From Mya arenaria (Eukaryota; Mollusca; Bivalvia; Myida; Myidae), in the NCBI RefSeq assembly GCF_026914265.1, contig NC_069125.1, positions 1,301,556 to 1,365,555 on the forward strand: a DNA stretch of 64,000 nt. Reading direction: 5' to 3'. Under the pieces are notes generated by a model. That model was not told where the DNA came from and did no database searches. It worked only from the letters and a program-made list of their open reading frames with translations. The translations under genes and the position numbers were made by a program. Of the stretch, positions 21,428 through 34,140 are shown piece by piece. Numbering within the stretch: the first letter of the stretch is position 1; each line of letters begins with the position of its first letter.

Positions 21428-24400
21428 CTACTTTATAGATCTACCATGGTTTGTATTGATATTGTTGTACTTTACGTATGGATAATAAAAGAAAACAATC
21501 AATAATCTGACCCAAGCACACAGTTGTGGTATGAAGGTGTCCAGTGACATCATGAACAGAGCAAAAAACCAAGCACTCGACCTGCACTTGTCCGGCGAAT
21601 TGAATCCGATCCCCGCCTCTAGACCAATCACTGTAAAACAGGGGCATATCAGTGCTTAGCTCCACGTGACGGATCCGTGCTCTGGTTTTAAGATCCAAGG
21701 TTCGCATGTTCAAACCCCATCCTCTTTACTTACTTACCAACATTCTAGCCCCCCCCCCCCCCTCATACCCTTTCTTCCCACGGGAGGGACGTTCGACGGG
21801 GCTGTCACAGTGCTACACATTGACACAAGTTATAGATTAAGCGTAGATTTAACCAGGGTAACATTATATCTGTCCTCAATACCGCCATGTTACACAGCCA
21901 GACTGAGTATCGCACAAGGGCCAAAAATTATGGAAAGGCGTCGTTAGACAAACGTCAACCACTCTTGAACAACAAAGAGGTAAAAGTAATGATATTTTGA
22001 AGCCCACCGTACCGCAGGGATAAGGTCACGTAATATAACATTGTGCAATAAATCAAACTTGTTGTTCAGTGTAAAGAGATCATAATATGAATAGTCTGTA
22101 ATCAGTTTGAAATAATAAATTCAAAGTGTTCCACATTCCAAATTCTACATTTGACAAGGGTGGTAACTTGAATGCTGCACAAAGAGGTCGAGTTAAGAAA
22201 ATAAACACAACTCAAGCGTGATTAGGAATACAAAACAATGAAAATGTTCACTTACGATCATGATCAATTACGTCATAAATGATACATTGGAAGGCAATAT
22301 TTTGCTTCTTATAAAGACTTTAAACAAAAATAACTATTTAATCACCATTTTAAATGAATCAAAGCGCAGCCGCTGCCGCTAATATAGCCCTGCCTTCGGC
22401 CAGTCTTTTACTAGTGTTTGGACGCGAGTTAAGTTTCTTAATTCACTAAAACAAGCCTTCTCACAAAACCGCCGCCTTATTAAGAACTGTCAAAACATTA
22501 TTTCGGATACAGGTTTGATAAAGCGATTGAGAAAAACTAATCACCAAATCAAACCCCGGTAACAAAACGAAGGCGGGGCTCTTAAAGCGGCATGGACTGC
22601 CCTTTGTTTTATTTCAAATGAAGAGGAACAAGAAAGGTTCTCTTTGTTTTATTCATCATTCGAAGCAAAACGTTGCCATCCGTCGTATCATTTATGACGT
22701 AATGTATCACTTGGTATACACACACTGATGATGTATGTACCAAACCCTATGATTGACCTTACCGGTACCAAGAAGGACAACAGTAACGAGGAAGTCTATC
22801 AGCAGGTACATATGGTATCTGTGGAAGCCCTTGTCAGATAGTACCACGGGTTTGTTGTGGATATAGATGACCACGCTCCAGAATGAAGTCTCCTTCGCCG
22901 CCTTCATGAGGCAGTAGATCCCGCTGAAGCAGCATATAGCTGGGAGGGTAACAACCGCCCACATGCCTGTGTAAACGAAATCGTAACACCAAGAATGTTT
23001 TGGGCATTATAAAGTCAACATAACAGTCTCCATCACTTCCGATTATTCTACACGTACGATAGTTAAAAACACAGTAAACATGTAATCTAAAATCGGTTTG
23101 CCATTAATTAATGACATAGTAGTAAATAAAAAAAAACTTTATAAAGTATCCTGCACGGTCAGTGATTATCGAACCACAGTTGTACTTTAAAAAATTTGAT
23201 ATTGTTTGGAAGTGAAAAACAAGAAATGCATTGTTTCTTTAACAATAACAACCATTCTCACCGAAAGCTAGATATGTTACAATACTATATACTTAGAAGA
23301 TGGTTTACATATTGTAAGGAGTTGGGTGGTTGACAATACATGAAGGAGGTAAACTGTCCTTTTGAAGACTCATTCCGAGTATGTGGGTGCATCTAATGAT
23401 ATAAGTTATTTAAAAAAATCATCATCCTCAACATATAACTATGTACCTGACAGTATTAAAAAATGTAATCCAGATTATTTTTGAAGAACTAAAGGTAAAC
23501 AATTGTGTGGTCACATTTTTATAACGTCGTGGGCCATAGTCGACATATACCCCATTCTCATACACGGACATTACGGAACGTCAACTCGTAGCCAATCGAG
23601 AGCATCCTTAATAAACTCGCTGTTAAGCGTAAATGTTTAAGTACGTTGATGGACAGTATACAGAACGATAATTTGAAGTATTCAGTATATAGTACGTTGA
23701 TGGACAGTATACAGAACGATAATTTGAAGTATTCATTATATAGTACGTTGATGGACAGTATACAGAACGATAATTTGAAGTATTCAGTATATAGTACGTT
23801 GATGGACAGTATACAGAACGATAATTTGAAGTATTCAGTATATAGTACGTTGATGGCAGTATACAGAACGATAATTTGAAGTATTCATTATATAGTACGT
23901 TGATGGACAGTATACAGAACGATAATTTGAAGTATTCAGTATATAGTACGTTGATGGACAGTATACAGAACGATAATTTGAAGTATTCAGTATATAGTAC
24001 GTTGATGGGCAGTATACAGAACGATAATTTGAAGTATTCAGTATATAGTACGTTGATGGACAGTATACAGAACGATAATTTGAAGTATTCAGTATATAGT
24101 ACGTTGATGGGCAGTATACAGAACGATAATTTGAAGTATTCAGTATATAGTACGTTGATGGGCAGTATACAGAACGATAATTTGAAGTATTCAGTATATA
24201 GTACGTTGATGGGCAGTATACAGAACGATAATTTGAAGTATTCAGTATATAGTACGTTGATGGGCAGTATACAGAACGATAATTTGAAGTATTCATTATA
24301 TAGTACGTTGATGGGCAGTATACAGAACGATAATTTGAAGTATTCATTATATAGTACGTTGATGGGCAGTATACAGAACGATAATTTGAAGTATTCATTA

Positions 24401-27400
24401 TATAGTACGTTGATGGGCAGTATACAGAACGATAATTTGAAGTATTCATTATATAGTACGTTGAGTATACGAAAAAGTTTATATAGTACGTTGATGGACA
24501 GTATACAGAACGATAATTTGAAGTATTCATTATATAGTACGTTGATGGACAGTATACAGAACGATAATTTGAAGTATTCAGTATATAGTACGTTGATGGA
24601 CAGTATACAGAACGATAATTTGAAGTATTCAGTATATAGTACGTTGATGGGCAGTATACAGAACGATAATTTGAAGTATTCAGTATATAGTACGTTGATG
24701 GACAGTATACAGAACGATAATTTGAAGTATTCAGTATATAGTACGTTGATGGACAGTATACAGAACGATAATTTGAAGTATTCAGTATATAGTACGTTGA
24801 TGGAAAGTATACAGAACGATAATTTGAAGTATTCAGTATATAGTACGTTGATGGACAGTATACAGAACGATAATTTGAAGTATTCAGTATATAGTACGTT
24901 GATGGAAAGTATACAGAACGATAATTTGAAGTATTCAGTATATAGTACGTTGATGGTGGTATTCGGTGCGATGATGGTCAGGCACTGTACAAATTATCTT
25001 TAGACTGCTTTTTCCATACTGATATGTATGCTTACGAAGGAAATGCACATTTTTCTAGATTATATCTACCCGTCTGTGTTTCTCAGTCTTATCTCATGTT
25101 TGCCTTATCACGTATACAGTTGTTTAATAGTTTCAGCATACATACCAAATATCCAGCGGCCGACTGTCAGAAGAATACCATACCCGGAGATTAGATGAGC
25201 CTCTGTGGATGAAAAGAGAGCTTCAATTTAGCATTATACAGTAGTATTTAAACGGAACGTGGGTTGCCCGTATCAACGCTACTGATGCAAAGCATCGAAA
25301 AAACAACAACCGGCCGGTTAAGCAATAAGGATTTTGTTAAGATGTTTAATATTTCTTATATGAGTTTCTATAGTTTGATTAAGAAATAAAGCTTAATGAT
25401 GATTACAAGTTATCCAATTTCACACTAGTAAAATATCCTACCTGGGAAAACATTCTGATTAAGTTTTATGAATACATTCGGATTAAGTTGTATGAAGATT
25501 GGACAAGAAATATTGTTCTAGATTGTTTACATCGTCTTTCTAAAAAATGACCTAGTGACCTTCTTTTAACTCTATTTAACAAAACCTTATCCAAGATGTC
25601 ATCGAGCAAATACTCGAATTAAGTTTAATATAGATGAAAATCTGGTTTTTGACCCATGTGACCCATTTTAAAGTATTTTTTTAAATAAAACTAAGGGGAA
25701 CATTCTGACTACAGTTTGAGCAAAGTCTGATTTGAGCTAGACACCTAGTTTTTGACCCCATGAGACTTACTTTAAAAAAAAGGTTTAGATTTTATCAAGG
25801 GTAACATTATGTCCAGGTTTAGACATAATCTGATGTCTAATTTCCGTGGTTTTGTTCAGGACAAAAGAAATCTAAGACTTAGTGACCCAATTTTGAATTT
25901 GGTCAAGAGTTCATCAAGGAAAAAAAACATTCTGACTAAGTCTGGTGAATATTGAACCATTTATAATATATCCTATGTTGCAGATAGTTTTCTTAAACTT
26001 GACTTAGTGACCTATTTTTTGTCCCCATGCTACCCATAAGGCGTACATTGTGACTAATATCTTAAATCATCTGTCCAATCCATACGAAGACAAAAATGTG
26101 ACGTACAGACGGAATGGCAGACGGTCGGACAACGCCTAAACAATGCCCCCTTCCTAAACAATCAGTTTGGCTGGAGGAGATAACAAAACAACGTTACACT
26201 TTTAGCGTTCTAACCGACGAGTTAAAGGTCATATACATTAAAATTGAATCCATAAAGAATAGCTAACTGTAATATTATATATCTTACAATACGTTTATGG
26301 GACACCGTATAAACTACAATCAAATTTAAGAGGGTGGTGCTAGATTCCAATATATAATATATATAAATGTATGTTTGTAAAACTGTACTGCGTGTGAACT
26401 TTTCATCAATGGCAATAAAGGGGTGGAGCACTATGTTGTTACACCAACCTGAAAAAAGAGAAATTATCAAGAGTTGATGTTGTGTGCGGGCAAATTTGAA
26501 ATAAGCATTTAACTGAAAAGCAATGAAGTGGAGACAAACAAAACATTACTTACAGTTATCATCCATGAACGTCTGTTTTCGCCTGGAAAAATATTAAAAA
26601 CATTATGTATTGAATAAATGTGATATAAAGATGAACGCTGCTGAAAAAAATGATATAATGGTATAAATTATTTGTGTATTGATATATAAAGTCTCAAGTC
26701 CAAACTATAGTAATTCAATGCATTTATATATAAGAGTTTTACCATTTTTAGAATATATATAAGATGTATGTAAGATATTGATATTTAGTCTAAATTTGCT
26801 ATCTCGATCTCGGTTTTCCCGATGTTCTGGTTATGTCAAAAGCAACTCGAATATGTTGGTCATGTTTTGTATTTCGGTTTTATCGAATGTTCATTATCTC
26901 GAAGTATTTCCAAAGTTCACAACGTCTTCGACATAGCGAGTTTGATCGTATAATCAAAGTAGATTGTCATCACCACGTGCAGAAATAAACATCTAAGCAT
27001 ATAGTAGTTTTCTTAATCATTGACATCTAAATGATTTAAAAGGGAAAACTGTGAATATTAAGAATCAATCCTTTAAGTGACACTATTTTTTTAAAACCAA
27101 TACATACACATGTATAACAAACATAAATTTTGAGTGATAAACCTTTAATTACTAATTAAATAATGCATTTATGGACTATATTAATTACTGAAAACAAGAT
27201 TTTAACTGTTGTTTAAATAGCTGGATAAGCAAAAATATTAAAATGAATTATATATTAAATGAAGTGTTTAAGCTTGCGTTTGTAGATCTAAGTTTAAATT
27301 GATTACAGGTGAAGTGTCTTATTACAAACATAATTAAGATTCCCAAGTGTTTAGTCATTAAGTTTCACTGCTAAATTGAAATTACTACGCGATCTACTTG

Positions 27401-29546
27401 TAGCGTAGTCAAAGTGTACTGGTTTCTGACATTGTAAACCGTCCAATATACAATCGAGGCAATTTCTCGAAACTTGTAAAGTTTAACAGGCTGAAGTAAA
27501 CATGGCACAAATTATAGATACACAAAATTGTGAGCTTAGCTTAAACCTGTTATAACAGACTTAGTAAGTTTCGAGAAATCTGGGCCCGAGGTTGATTTCG
27601 ATATAAATGGCCGAGGAGCTCCGAATGCGACAAAACTGTAATATGTCCCGCTGACGTCATAAAACTCTCGAAAGCGGCATGCGATTTTCACAACAGCGAA
27701 ATATTGTCACAAGTTTACATTATTTGCTTTGTTTAACAAAGCACATCCAAAGATTTTATAATAATGAATGGTTTTATCAATACAGGATAGTATGAAATGT
27801 TTTGTTTAATATAAGAAATATAACACACCACTTCGGGCAATATGGCATTATAAGTACCGACCAGAATGCCCCCGAAGGTAAATAAACCACGGCTTACTCC
27901 TCGGTCCATAGTGACTGGCCGATCCTTATAATGCCATATGGCCCATAGTGATGTGTTATATTTCTTAAATATATTGAATGTTTGTTAAACGAAACATGGA
28001 ACTATATCTCAAGGGAGGTGACTTATATGACCAGTGGTGTAGAAAGGCTCCTAAATTATAGTTAATTATTTTAGACTAGATCATAAATATGGCTGCTTTT
28101 AGCTTTAAAAACACAAATCGCTCAAAATCCTGATAGTTGAAATGCTTAGCGTACGAATCATGTGTTTAAGCACATTGGGTACACAACAGGGCTTCATTAC
28201 TTTATTTCCCATAACGATCCTAACAGTTAAATGTCACTGCTTCAAGAATATAGACATGTTTTTATGATAAATAAAACTGGAGAAAGAACAAACTGCTGTT
28301 CGTTCTCTTCTCCTCCATTAAAATTCATGATGAGTCTACACAAAAATTAGCTAATATCATAAGGTGTTGTACTTACTTGGCCTGGTCCTCCTGCTCAATC
28401 TGTACTGAAATCAACTCCATTTTTGGCTCAGTCTTCCCGTCGTTCTGTGAATAAAACACAAAAGATGTTTTGAAATCTTCATACTGCCAGCTGGTTCATT
28501 AGGAAAGCAAAAGAAAGCGTTTCGAAAAAAGAAAAATTCCCTCCAGCTTATTATATCTCGGTGAGGGAGAGAGTTGTTTTCTAATGAAAACGTGCAAATA
28601 CATTGAACAATTGATCGCATTTCTTTGATTATCCATTTGGTATGGACGCAGGAGGGAAGGCAAGAAAGTTCCATTATGCAAGCAAATTTCATGACGTACT
28701 GTGAAAAAATGTCTTGTTGTTAGTCAGCGTGAACTAAGATGCACTTTTCCCTGCCAGGACAATGTTATATATAGGGTTTCTAAATGATATGGTATCGCTC
28801 TTGCGACTATCGCACAATCACATTTTCTAGCGTTATAAACACATGCCACATTCATGTCAGTCTACGAACTGATAGTGTTAAACAAGTTAAGCACCTGCTG
28901 CTGTTACACTAACCCCCTTTTGCGAAACTGTAAACATATTCCTAGTGTTCTCATCATATTCATTTGTTTAAAAAAGACACAAACATTCAATTTTACTCGT
29001 CCGCTTATATGAAGACGTTGGAACAGTCCCAGAATCTTATGTCGCTGATTTCGCGGCTAAATGGCGAAAGCGCGAAAATGCTCCAAGTGGCGGTTCGAAA
29101 ATGCAGCCTTTGCTTTCCGGTAGGCATGCGCATAAACAGTATTAATCCAACCATAAAGCAGAAGTGCCAGGGTAAAAATGTGCAGCTGTTTTTTTTGCAG
29201 TTTCGCCCTGGTAATTGGGGCATTTTCGTATTTCTGCAATTTTCGCTCGGCCATTTCGCGGGTTTTCGTATTGTCGGCATTTGTCGCAAAGAGCTGGAGG
29301 GAAAATGCGGCCGAGAATGACTTCGGCATTTCTTCGACATAATGAAGCATACAAAATATACAGTAACTGTGAAGTACGACCATACCTTTAAATATCAAAA
29401 TGCTAGACTTTGGAAATGTATAGCGAACTAAATGTATAGCATACCGTAACCTCTGGGGGTATCATCGCCTTCACTGTATCCATCACAGAAACCTCTGGGG
29501 TTATCATCGTCTTCACTGAATCCATCACAGCATTTAAAGACGCCAT
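21428..29546 (-). CDS. Unrecognised multi-pass membrane protein, copy B (complete, about 240 aa)
   Basis: Seven exons on the minus strand: 29546-29445, 28444-28377, 26582-26554, 26448-26389, 25202-25146, 22966-22763, 21630-21428. All junctions are GT-AG and phases agree throughout. The first exon has an internal near-repeat, MDSVKTMITPEV then MDTVKAMIPPEV. Residues 1-66 are polar; CWCNN follows at 67-71; hydrophobic segments lie near 88-105, 107-126, 158-182 and 194-225, with a polar loop LSDKGFHRYH at 148-157. Copy A aligns exon for exon from B3 on. An in-frame upstream ATG at 29585 would add 13 residues. I do not recognise the family; a membrane location is inferred from hydrophobicity only. 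Confidence 0.75.
21655..21870 (+). mobile_element. tRNA-derived SINE with GGGAGGGACG core
   Basis: tRNA-like head (GCTTAGCTCCACGTGACGG ... GTTCAAACCCC), a C-run, then a core with CGGGAGGGACGTTCGACGG and ACAGTGCTACACA. The same core occurs inverted at 42385-42635 and in part at 51270-51420. Confidence 0.75.
22247..22725. mobile_element. Long-inverted-repeat MITE, copy 2
   Basis: Diverged copy of 14444-14906, sharing GGAAGGCAA, GACTTTAAACAAA, AGTTTCTTAA and TTATGACGTAATGTATCAC at the end. It lies just downstream (coordinate-wise before) of exon B6. Confidence 0.75.
23645..24957. repeat. 51-bp minisatellite in an intron of copy B, about 26 copies
   Basis: Unit GTACGTTGATGGACAGTATA, CAGAACGATAATTTGAAGTA, TTCAGTATATA. 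As 51 is divisible by three and the unit lacks stops in several frames, long repetitive frames appear on both strands. One broken unit at about 24462-24485 interrupts the run. GGC/GAC and CAG/CAT variants cluster in blocks. Confidence 0.97.
25430..26080. repeat. Degenerate TAGTGACC / TTTTGACCC repeat
   Basis: Repeated phrases CTAGTGACC, TTTTTGACCCCATG, AACATTCTGACTAAG at intervals of about 100 bp, decayed. Lies in the copy B intron between B4 and B5. Confidence 0.6.
27075..27240 (+). repeat. Dispersed repeat, copy 2 of 3
   Basis: Matches 7854-8100 and 63433-63560 (CATGTATAACAAACATAAAT, AATGCATTTATGGA). Here between B2 and B3. Confidence 0.6.
27808..27975. mobile_element. Short foldback element
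   Basis: Arms beginning AAGAAATATAACACACCACT and ending ATGTGTTATATTTCTT, with CATATGGCATTATAAG blocks inverted inside; loop of about 40 bp. Half-copy at 18920-19005. Confidence 0.8.
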
Positions 29547-29599
29547 GGCGCTGTTGTCGATTTCAAGAAAGTAATATACGGCCAAAAACCTTTTGAGTT

Positions 29600-31050
29600 C
29601 AACCTGTTAGTCGATATCTGTTTCGTGCTTTATATGTTTAGCTTTTTCGGACGTTAGGCTGTCTGAAGTCGTCCTGACTTCCCTGTGAAATTTACAGAAA
29701 TAAACCGAATATAATTAAGATTTTCATTGTTCGTTATAAACTGCAAATTCCATTGGTTATTGCAGATAACATATTAAAGTAGTATCGGAAACGAGCTCTT
29801 TATTTCTACGAATGCTTAAAAGTTGAAGAATTGTATTTCCCCGTGAACGATTTTTCCAGAAAAGTTAAACAGATGAACTTTTAAGGGTAAACACAACGAG
29901 TAAAATTAGAATATACATTGTATTCGTACTTAAATGGGTTTGATGTAATACGATCTTGTTGGCTTTCCCTTCCTTGATTTGTCGGGTCGTACTAAAGTAC
30001 TGACGAATTAGCTGACGAAATAGAATTAGAGGGATACTGCTGACAAATTGCTGACCATATAGATAAACCATATAGATAAAGACGGTTTATCTAACTAGTG
30101 AAATGAAAGAACTATGAAGAGTATTTTTATGTTTGATTATGTACTTTATGTTTGTTAGATATTAATTTTATAATGATATTTTTATATTTTGTACGAGCGT
30201 CTGTCACAAGCAAACAAGCTTACTTACTACAATGTCGATCATTAAAGTCTAAGAAAACGATCTCAAGAATGCAGTTCCTGATGGACATATATATTGACGC
30301 CCTACACTAAATGTTACAATACACCACATGTCCTTGTGTTACCCTCTCAGAGTTAAATATTCTATATAAACTGTAATGCTGCGAATGGCTATGATGTTCC
30401 TTTCAAAAGGTTATACTGACTCAGGTACTACCCAACAAAAAATAAACCAAAAACAATATATAACATATCAAACATTCGAACTTTTCTGCCACAAGTGTTA
30501 CCGCTGGTTTACCACGATCGAAAATCTTTTTTTCAAAGATACCTCTTATTTGACAAGGTCATGTTTGAAATTGAAGATAAAGGATAGACTATTTGAGGCT
30601 TTAAAGTCGAAAAAAGTCTCTCTGTTTCCCTTTTTAAAGAAATGATCAAAATTACAATGCATCTACAAAGCGTTTTTATTTCTAAGAACAACAACAGATT
30701 TCCTTATTTGCATAGACGATCAAATATATCGTACTAGGAAATGATTGCTAAAGTTAACATAATCACGTGAATGTATCAAAACAAACATACATATAGATGC
30801 GACATAAAAAACACACTAATAAACAACATTTCCTAAAAACATGTGGTATTGTAAAATCGACGGGAACAGTGAGAATTGCTTTGATCAAAGTTAAAATATA
30901 ATTATTCATAACTTTTAAATTAAAGGCGTCATTGAAATATAGTTCCAAGGCAATTGAAATCATGTAATGTAAATATCAAGATTATGATCTCCGAATTCCG
31001 ATGTCATTTGTTTGACGCTTTTCTTTTGTCTGATTTAAATTTTGCTGGTG
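29600..31050. other. No gene recognised
   Basis: Upstream of copy B. A plus-strand open frame of 89 codons at 30376-30645 has no recognisable domain, homologue or splice context in view. Confidence 0.45.
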
Positions 31051-31285
31051 AAATTTTTGAAAATTCTAAATCAAACAAAACAGAGAGAAAACACCTGAAA
31101 TTTTGCTTGTCACTATGGTGAACTGGGGGAGGGGGGGGGGGGGGGTAGGGGGTGAGCTTATTTACCCTCGCCATCGGGTTATACCCATTCGGTTGGCGAG
31201 GGTAAATAAGCTCATCCCCCCCTCCCCCTAATTCACCATAGTGACAAGCAAAATTTCAGGTGTTTTCTCTCTGTTTTGTTTGAAC
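31050..31285. mobile_element. Foldback hairpin with G-run / C-run
   Basis: Arms of about 100 bp carry CACCTGAAATTTTGCTTGTC and its inverse. The left arm holds a long G-tract (about 31124-31147) and the right a shorter C-tract. Loop is GGGTTATACCC-like. Confidence 0.85.
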
Positions 31286-31534
31286 TAGGAAGCTATTCTT
31301 CTCTTTATACACACCGGGTATATACTAATTATAATATATTGATTTAAAGTAGTTAAAGTATTGATAACATAATCCTAAAAACTGTGAGCCGCTTTTAGGT
31401 TTGTAATAGCAGTAAAAACTGGGTGTCAAATGTTATAAATTTGTTTGACCATGGTTTCTCTTATATATTCAATTATATGCCAATATTGATTGTTAGATAT
31501 TTCTGTATAATTATAAAATATATACTATTACATA

Positions 31535-31700
31535 CTTTTACAGATGCACTCTGACTCCAAAATAAGATTGACCACAATTAATAATTTTGTTTTGATGTTC
31601 GAAAAAGGATGAATAAAGGTCATAAACAATGATTCTTATGAAGAATACAGAGTTGAAAGAAATGAGCAAAAAACACATTATTTATACCTTATAAAGCTAT
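31535..31700 (+). repeat. Dispersed repeat, copy 2 of 2
   Basis: See 16425-16615; followed by a short ACTC/ACCC-rich simple repeat at 31750-31792. Confidence 0.65.
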
Positions 31701-32228
31701 AGTAGACTAGAGTAAATCTTTTCGCATTCACCAATCATTTAATTTTTTTAACTCACTCACTCACTCACCCACCCACCCAAAACCCACCCATGAGAGGTGA
31801 TTTCCCTCATATTTTAAAGCGCAAATGCATTGTAACCACATCCTTTAAGCATGAGGGGGTCAAATTATGCCATAAAAGTGAACTAACAAGGAAAGATTTA
31901 TTTTAGTTCTTCGCTAATAAAGATACTAAACTAGGCAATTTGATTTCGTCTTTGATAGAAACAACACTATTTGTTGAGTAAATCGACCCGACTAGAAGAA
32001 ATGGACATCAACGATGTCAGTTATGTATGTCTTCTTTCTTCAAAGGGGCGTTATAGAAGACAAAAGCTAAATTTTACATTTATCATACATCATACCTACC
32101 TACCCTTTCCCAAAATTAAGAGTTTGATAACCGCAAACAAATAATGTTTTAATATTGGCCTTTACTGAACCGAGCCAGATAAGGGAGATAATCAGATTAA
32201 CAATAAAACAGATGTGGCTGGCCATCAC

Positions 32229-32300
32229 CGGAAGTGCCCCCAGTTGTGCAGGTACAAGACCACAGTCCAGAAAATGTTCTTCTTTGTGCCTTTCATCTCT
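32229..32300 (-). pseudogene. Decayed exon of a third A/B-family paralogue
   Basis: After a good acceptor (TTTCTCAG) the minus strand reads MKGTKKNIFWTVVLYLHN, aligning with MKAAKETSFWSVVIYIHN of copy B exon 6. It then runs WGHFR and hits a stop or a possible GTGATG donor, before the conserved LSDKGFHRYH loop would come. No other exons of this copy were found nearby, so it is probably a relic. Whether its acceptor marks the same extra intron as copy A is open: it lies a few codons upstream of the A position. Confidence 0.5.
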
Positions 32301-33366
32301 CTGAGAAAAATGATTAATTCGTTTGAAACACTCTCAATATTGGCATCAACTTGGCACAAAACCGTTTTCCATCAGGGTCTGATTTTTCACAAGTGTAAAG
32401 TAGGCAAAGTACGATATAGCAGGTCTTTCAAAGGAGACGCCCACCTATCAGCCCATTTAGGTTACACTTTGAAATAGAACAGAACAGACAATTTATTATA
32501 CTAATATAGTTGTTCATAGCCTGAATTCATAAATTTTAACAGAACACAGAGCAGAATAGACTTATACAGTTGTTCATTGCCTTAATGCATACATTTCTAC
32601 ATTTTCACAGAACACAAAACAGAACATACAGTTTACTAGACTTATACAGTTGTACATTGTCATAATGCATAAAGTTATACATATATTTATGTCACTAGGT
32701 AACCAAAGAAACAGTGTACAAAAGACAAGCACTAACGATTTTTCTTGAAGTGGACACAAAACCCGATTTCTGGCTAGGTCTGGTACTTACTAGAATAAAG
32801 TAGGCAGACAGCATCACACGATGAAATAATCTTATTTTCAACGCTCAAACTTATGAGTATCAAATTATATATAGACACAAGAAATATTCGCATGATATAA
32901 TATGTTTTGCAATGTTCGACTCTTACATACCAGATGCTTTAAATTTAACTTTACCGTAAAATTTATGATGACCTATAAATGCGTATTTCTATATGAGTAT
33001 GCATTTATCCCAAATGATCAAAAATTTCTTAAAATGTTTTTCTATAAATATGCTATACATAATACATCTTGGTTTCAGAATCTTGAAATCTGCATATTAA
33101 TTTATTAGCTTACATTGTTATATATCATAGTGATTTTTTAGTATCTCGTAGTAGTGCTTGGAAGCTCTTATAGTGTCGTTTAGTGTCTGAAGGCAGGATC
33201 GGCTGTAACGGTAAGATTAAGTGTTAGTACTTCAGTTCTTACAGTTTCGGTTGATTGTCTATTGTAGTTTCTGTGAAGTTGAAATACTTCAGATTAACTT
33301 TAGTCCAACCTCTCTCGTTATGCGAGACATAAATATACAGTTACAATGGTGAGTAACAGAAGCTCT

Positions 33367-33371
33367 CCGAC
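33367..33371. repeat. Target-site duplication CCGAC (left)
   Basis: CCGAC directly precedes the left LTR and is repeated at 38209-38213 directly after the right LTR, a 5-bp duplication typical of LTR retrotransposon integration. Confidence 0.9.
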
Positions 33372-33501
33372 TGTAACAATATCAATGCTATTGAGACTTC
33401 ATCTTTTATTACGTCACAGATGCTTACGACGTTTATAATACCAAAATACAGTGTGTTCCGTTTAGCACATTAACAAGTTATAAATAGCCAATAACGTTAC
33501 A
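33372..33501 (-). repeat. 3' LTR of the Gypsy element (130 bp)
   Basis: TGTAACAATATC...AACGTTACA; short for a Gypsy LTR. On the coding strand it lies downstream of pol. Confidence 0.93.
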
Positions 33502-34005
33502 TCCCTCTTTCTTTACAAATAAGAAATGTAGAAACTGGCTATAAGCGTTATCAAGTATGACTAGATGGTATGACATCTATATTTGAATTTGACTAAGTTA
33601 ACTGACTAGATGCAACTTTACATTTAGGTTTCTTTAACTAAAGCTAGTAAGTATCTCAAGTTTCCTAAATGATACACACATGTGAATGTTCAACTTTTGC
33701 TTTGCAAGCATTGTCTATTTGATTTCACTGTAGATGTATGGTAATATGCTAGTCTAAGGGAAGCAACTCTTTTTGCTAAATGTCTCAAATGATCTGTAAT
33801 AAGTTTTTGTCTTTCTTTGCCTCATTTTTTACTAAAAAGTAATTAAACATACACATGTATGTAAATCTAACTTTGTGTCACACTGGGAATTATTCTGCCC
33901 CTTAACACTATGACACTTGTGTGATCTAACAGGATGTAATTATCAGACCTGACTGGCACATTAATGACACAATGCTGTTGAAATGTCAACTTTGCCTGAA
34001 GCAAT

Positions 34006-34057
34006 GTTACTGTAATAAAGGTTTATTTTCTCAAAATAAACCATTATTACTGTAACA
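34006..34057. other. Near-perfect hairpin in the Gypsy 3' region
   Basis: GGTTTATTTT-CTC-AAAATAAACC forms the tip; flanking GTTACTGTAATAA and TTATTACTGTAAC extend the stem to about 24 bp with one bulge. It lies between the pol stop and the 3' LTR. Confidence 0.75.
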
Positions 34058-34140
34058 TGATTTCTATGCATACAGAAACTAAGATACACTAAACCAAACA
34101 AGTTGTTAGATTCTTAGAACACCATAATATAGGTGTGTGC

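Noticed and set aside
23876-25003. A 375-codon repetitive frame (plus) and a 231-codon frame (minus)
   Set aside because: Both follow from a 51-bp tandem repeat with no stops; it sits in an intron of copy B and has no start, signal or family support.
29005-29398. Three overlapping minus-strand frames of 110-118 codons, one coiled-coil-like (MAERKLQKYENA)
   Set aside because: They overlap in several frames at once, lack splice context, and lie in intron 1 of copy B; the underlying DNA is a degenerate GCGAAAATG repeat.
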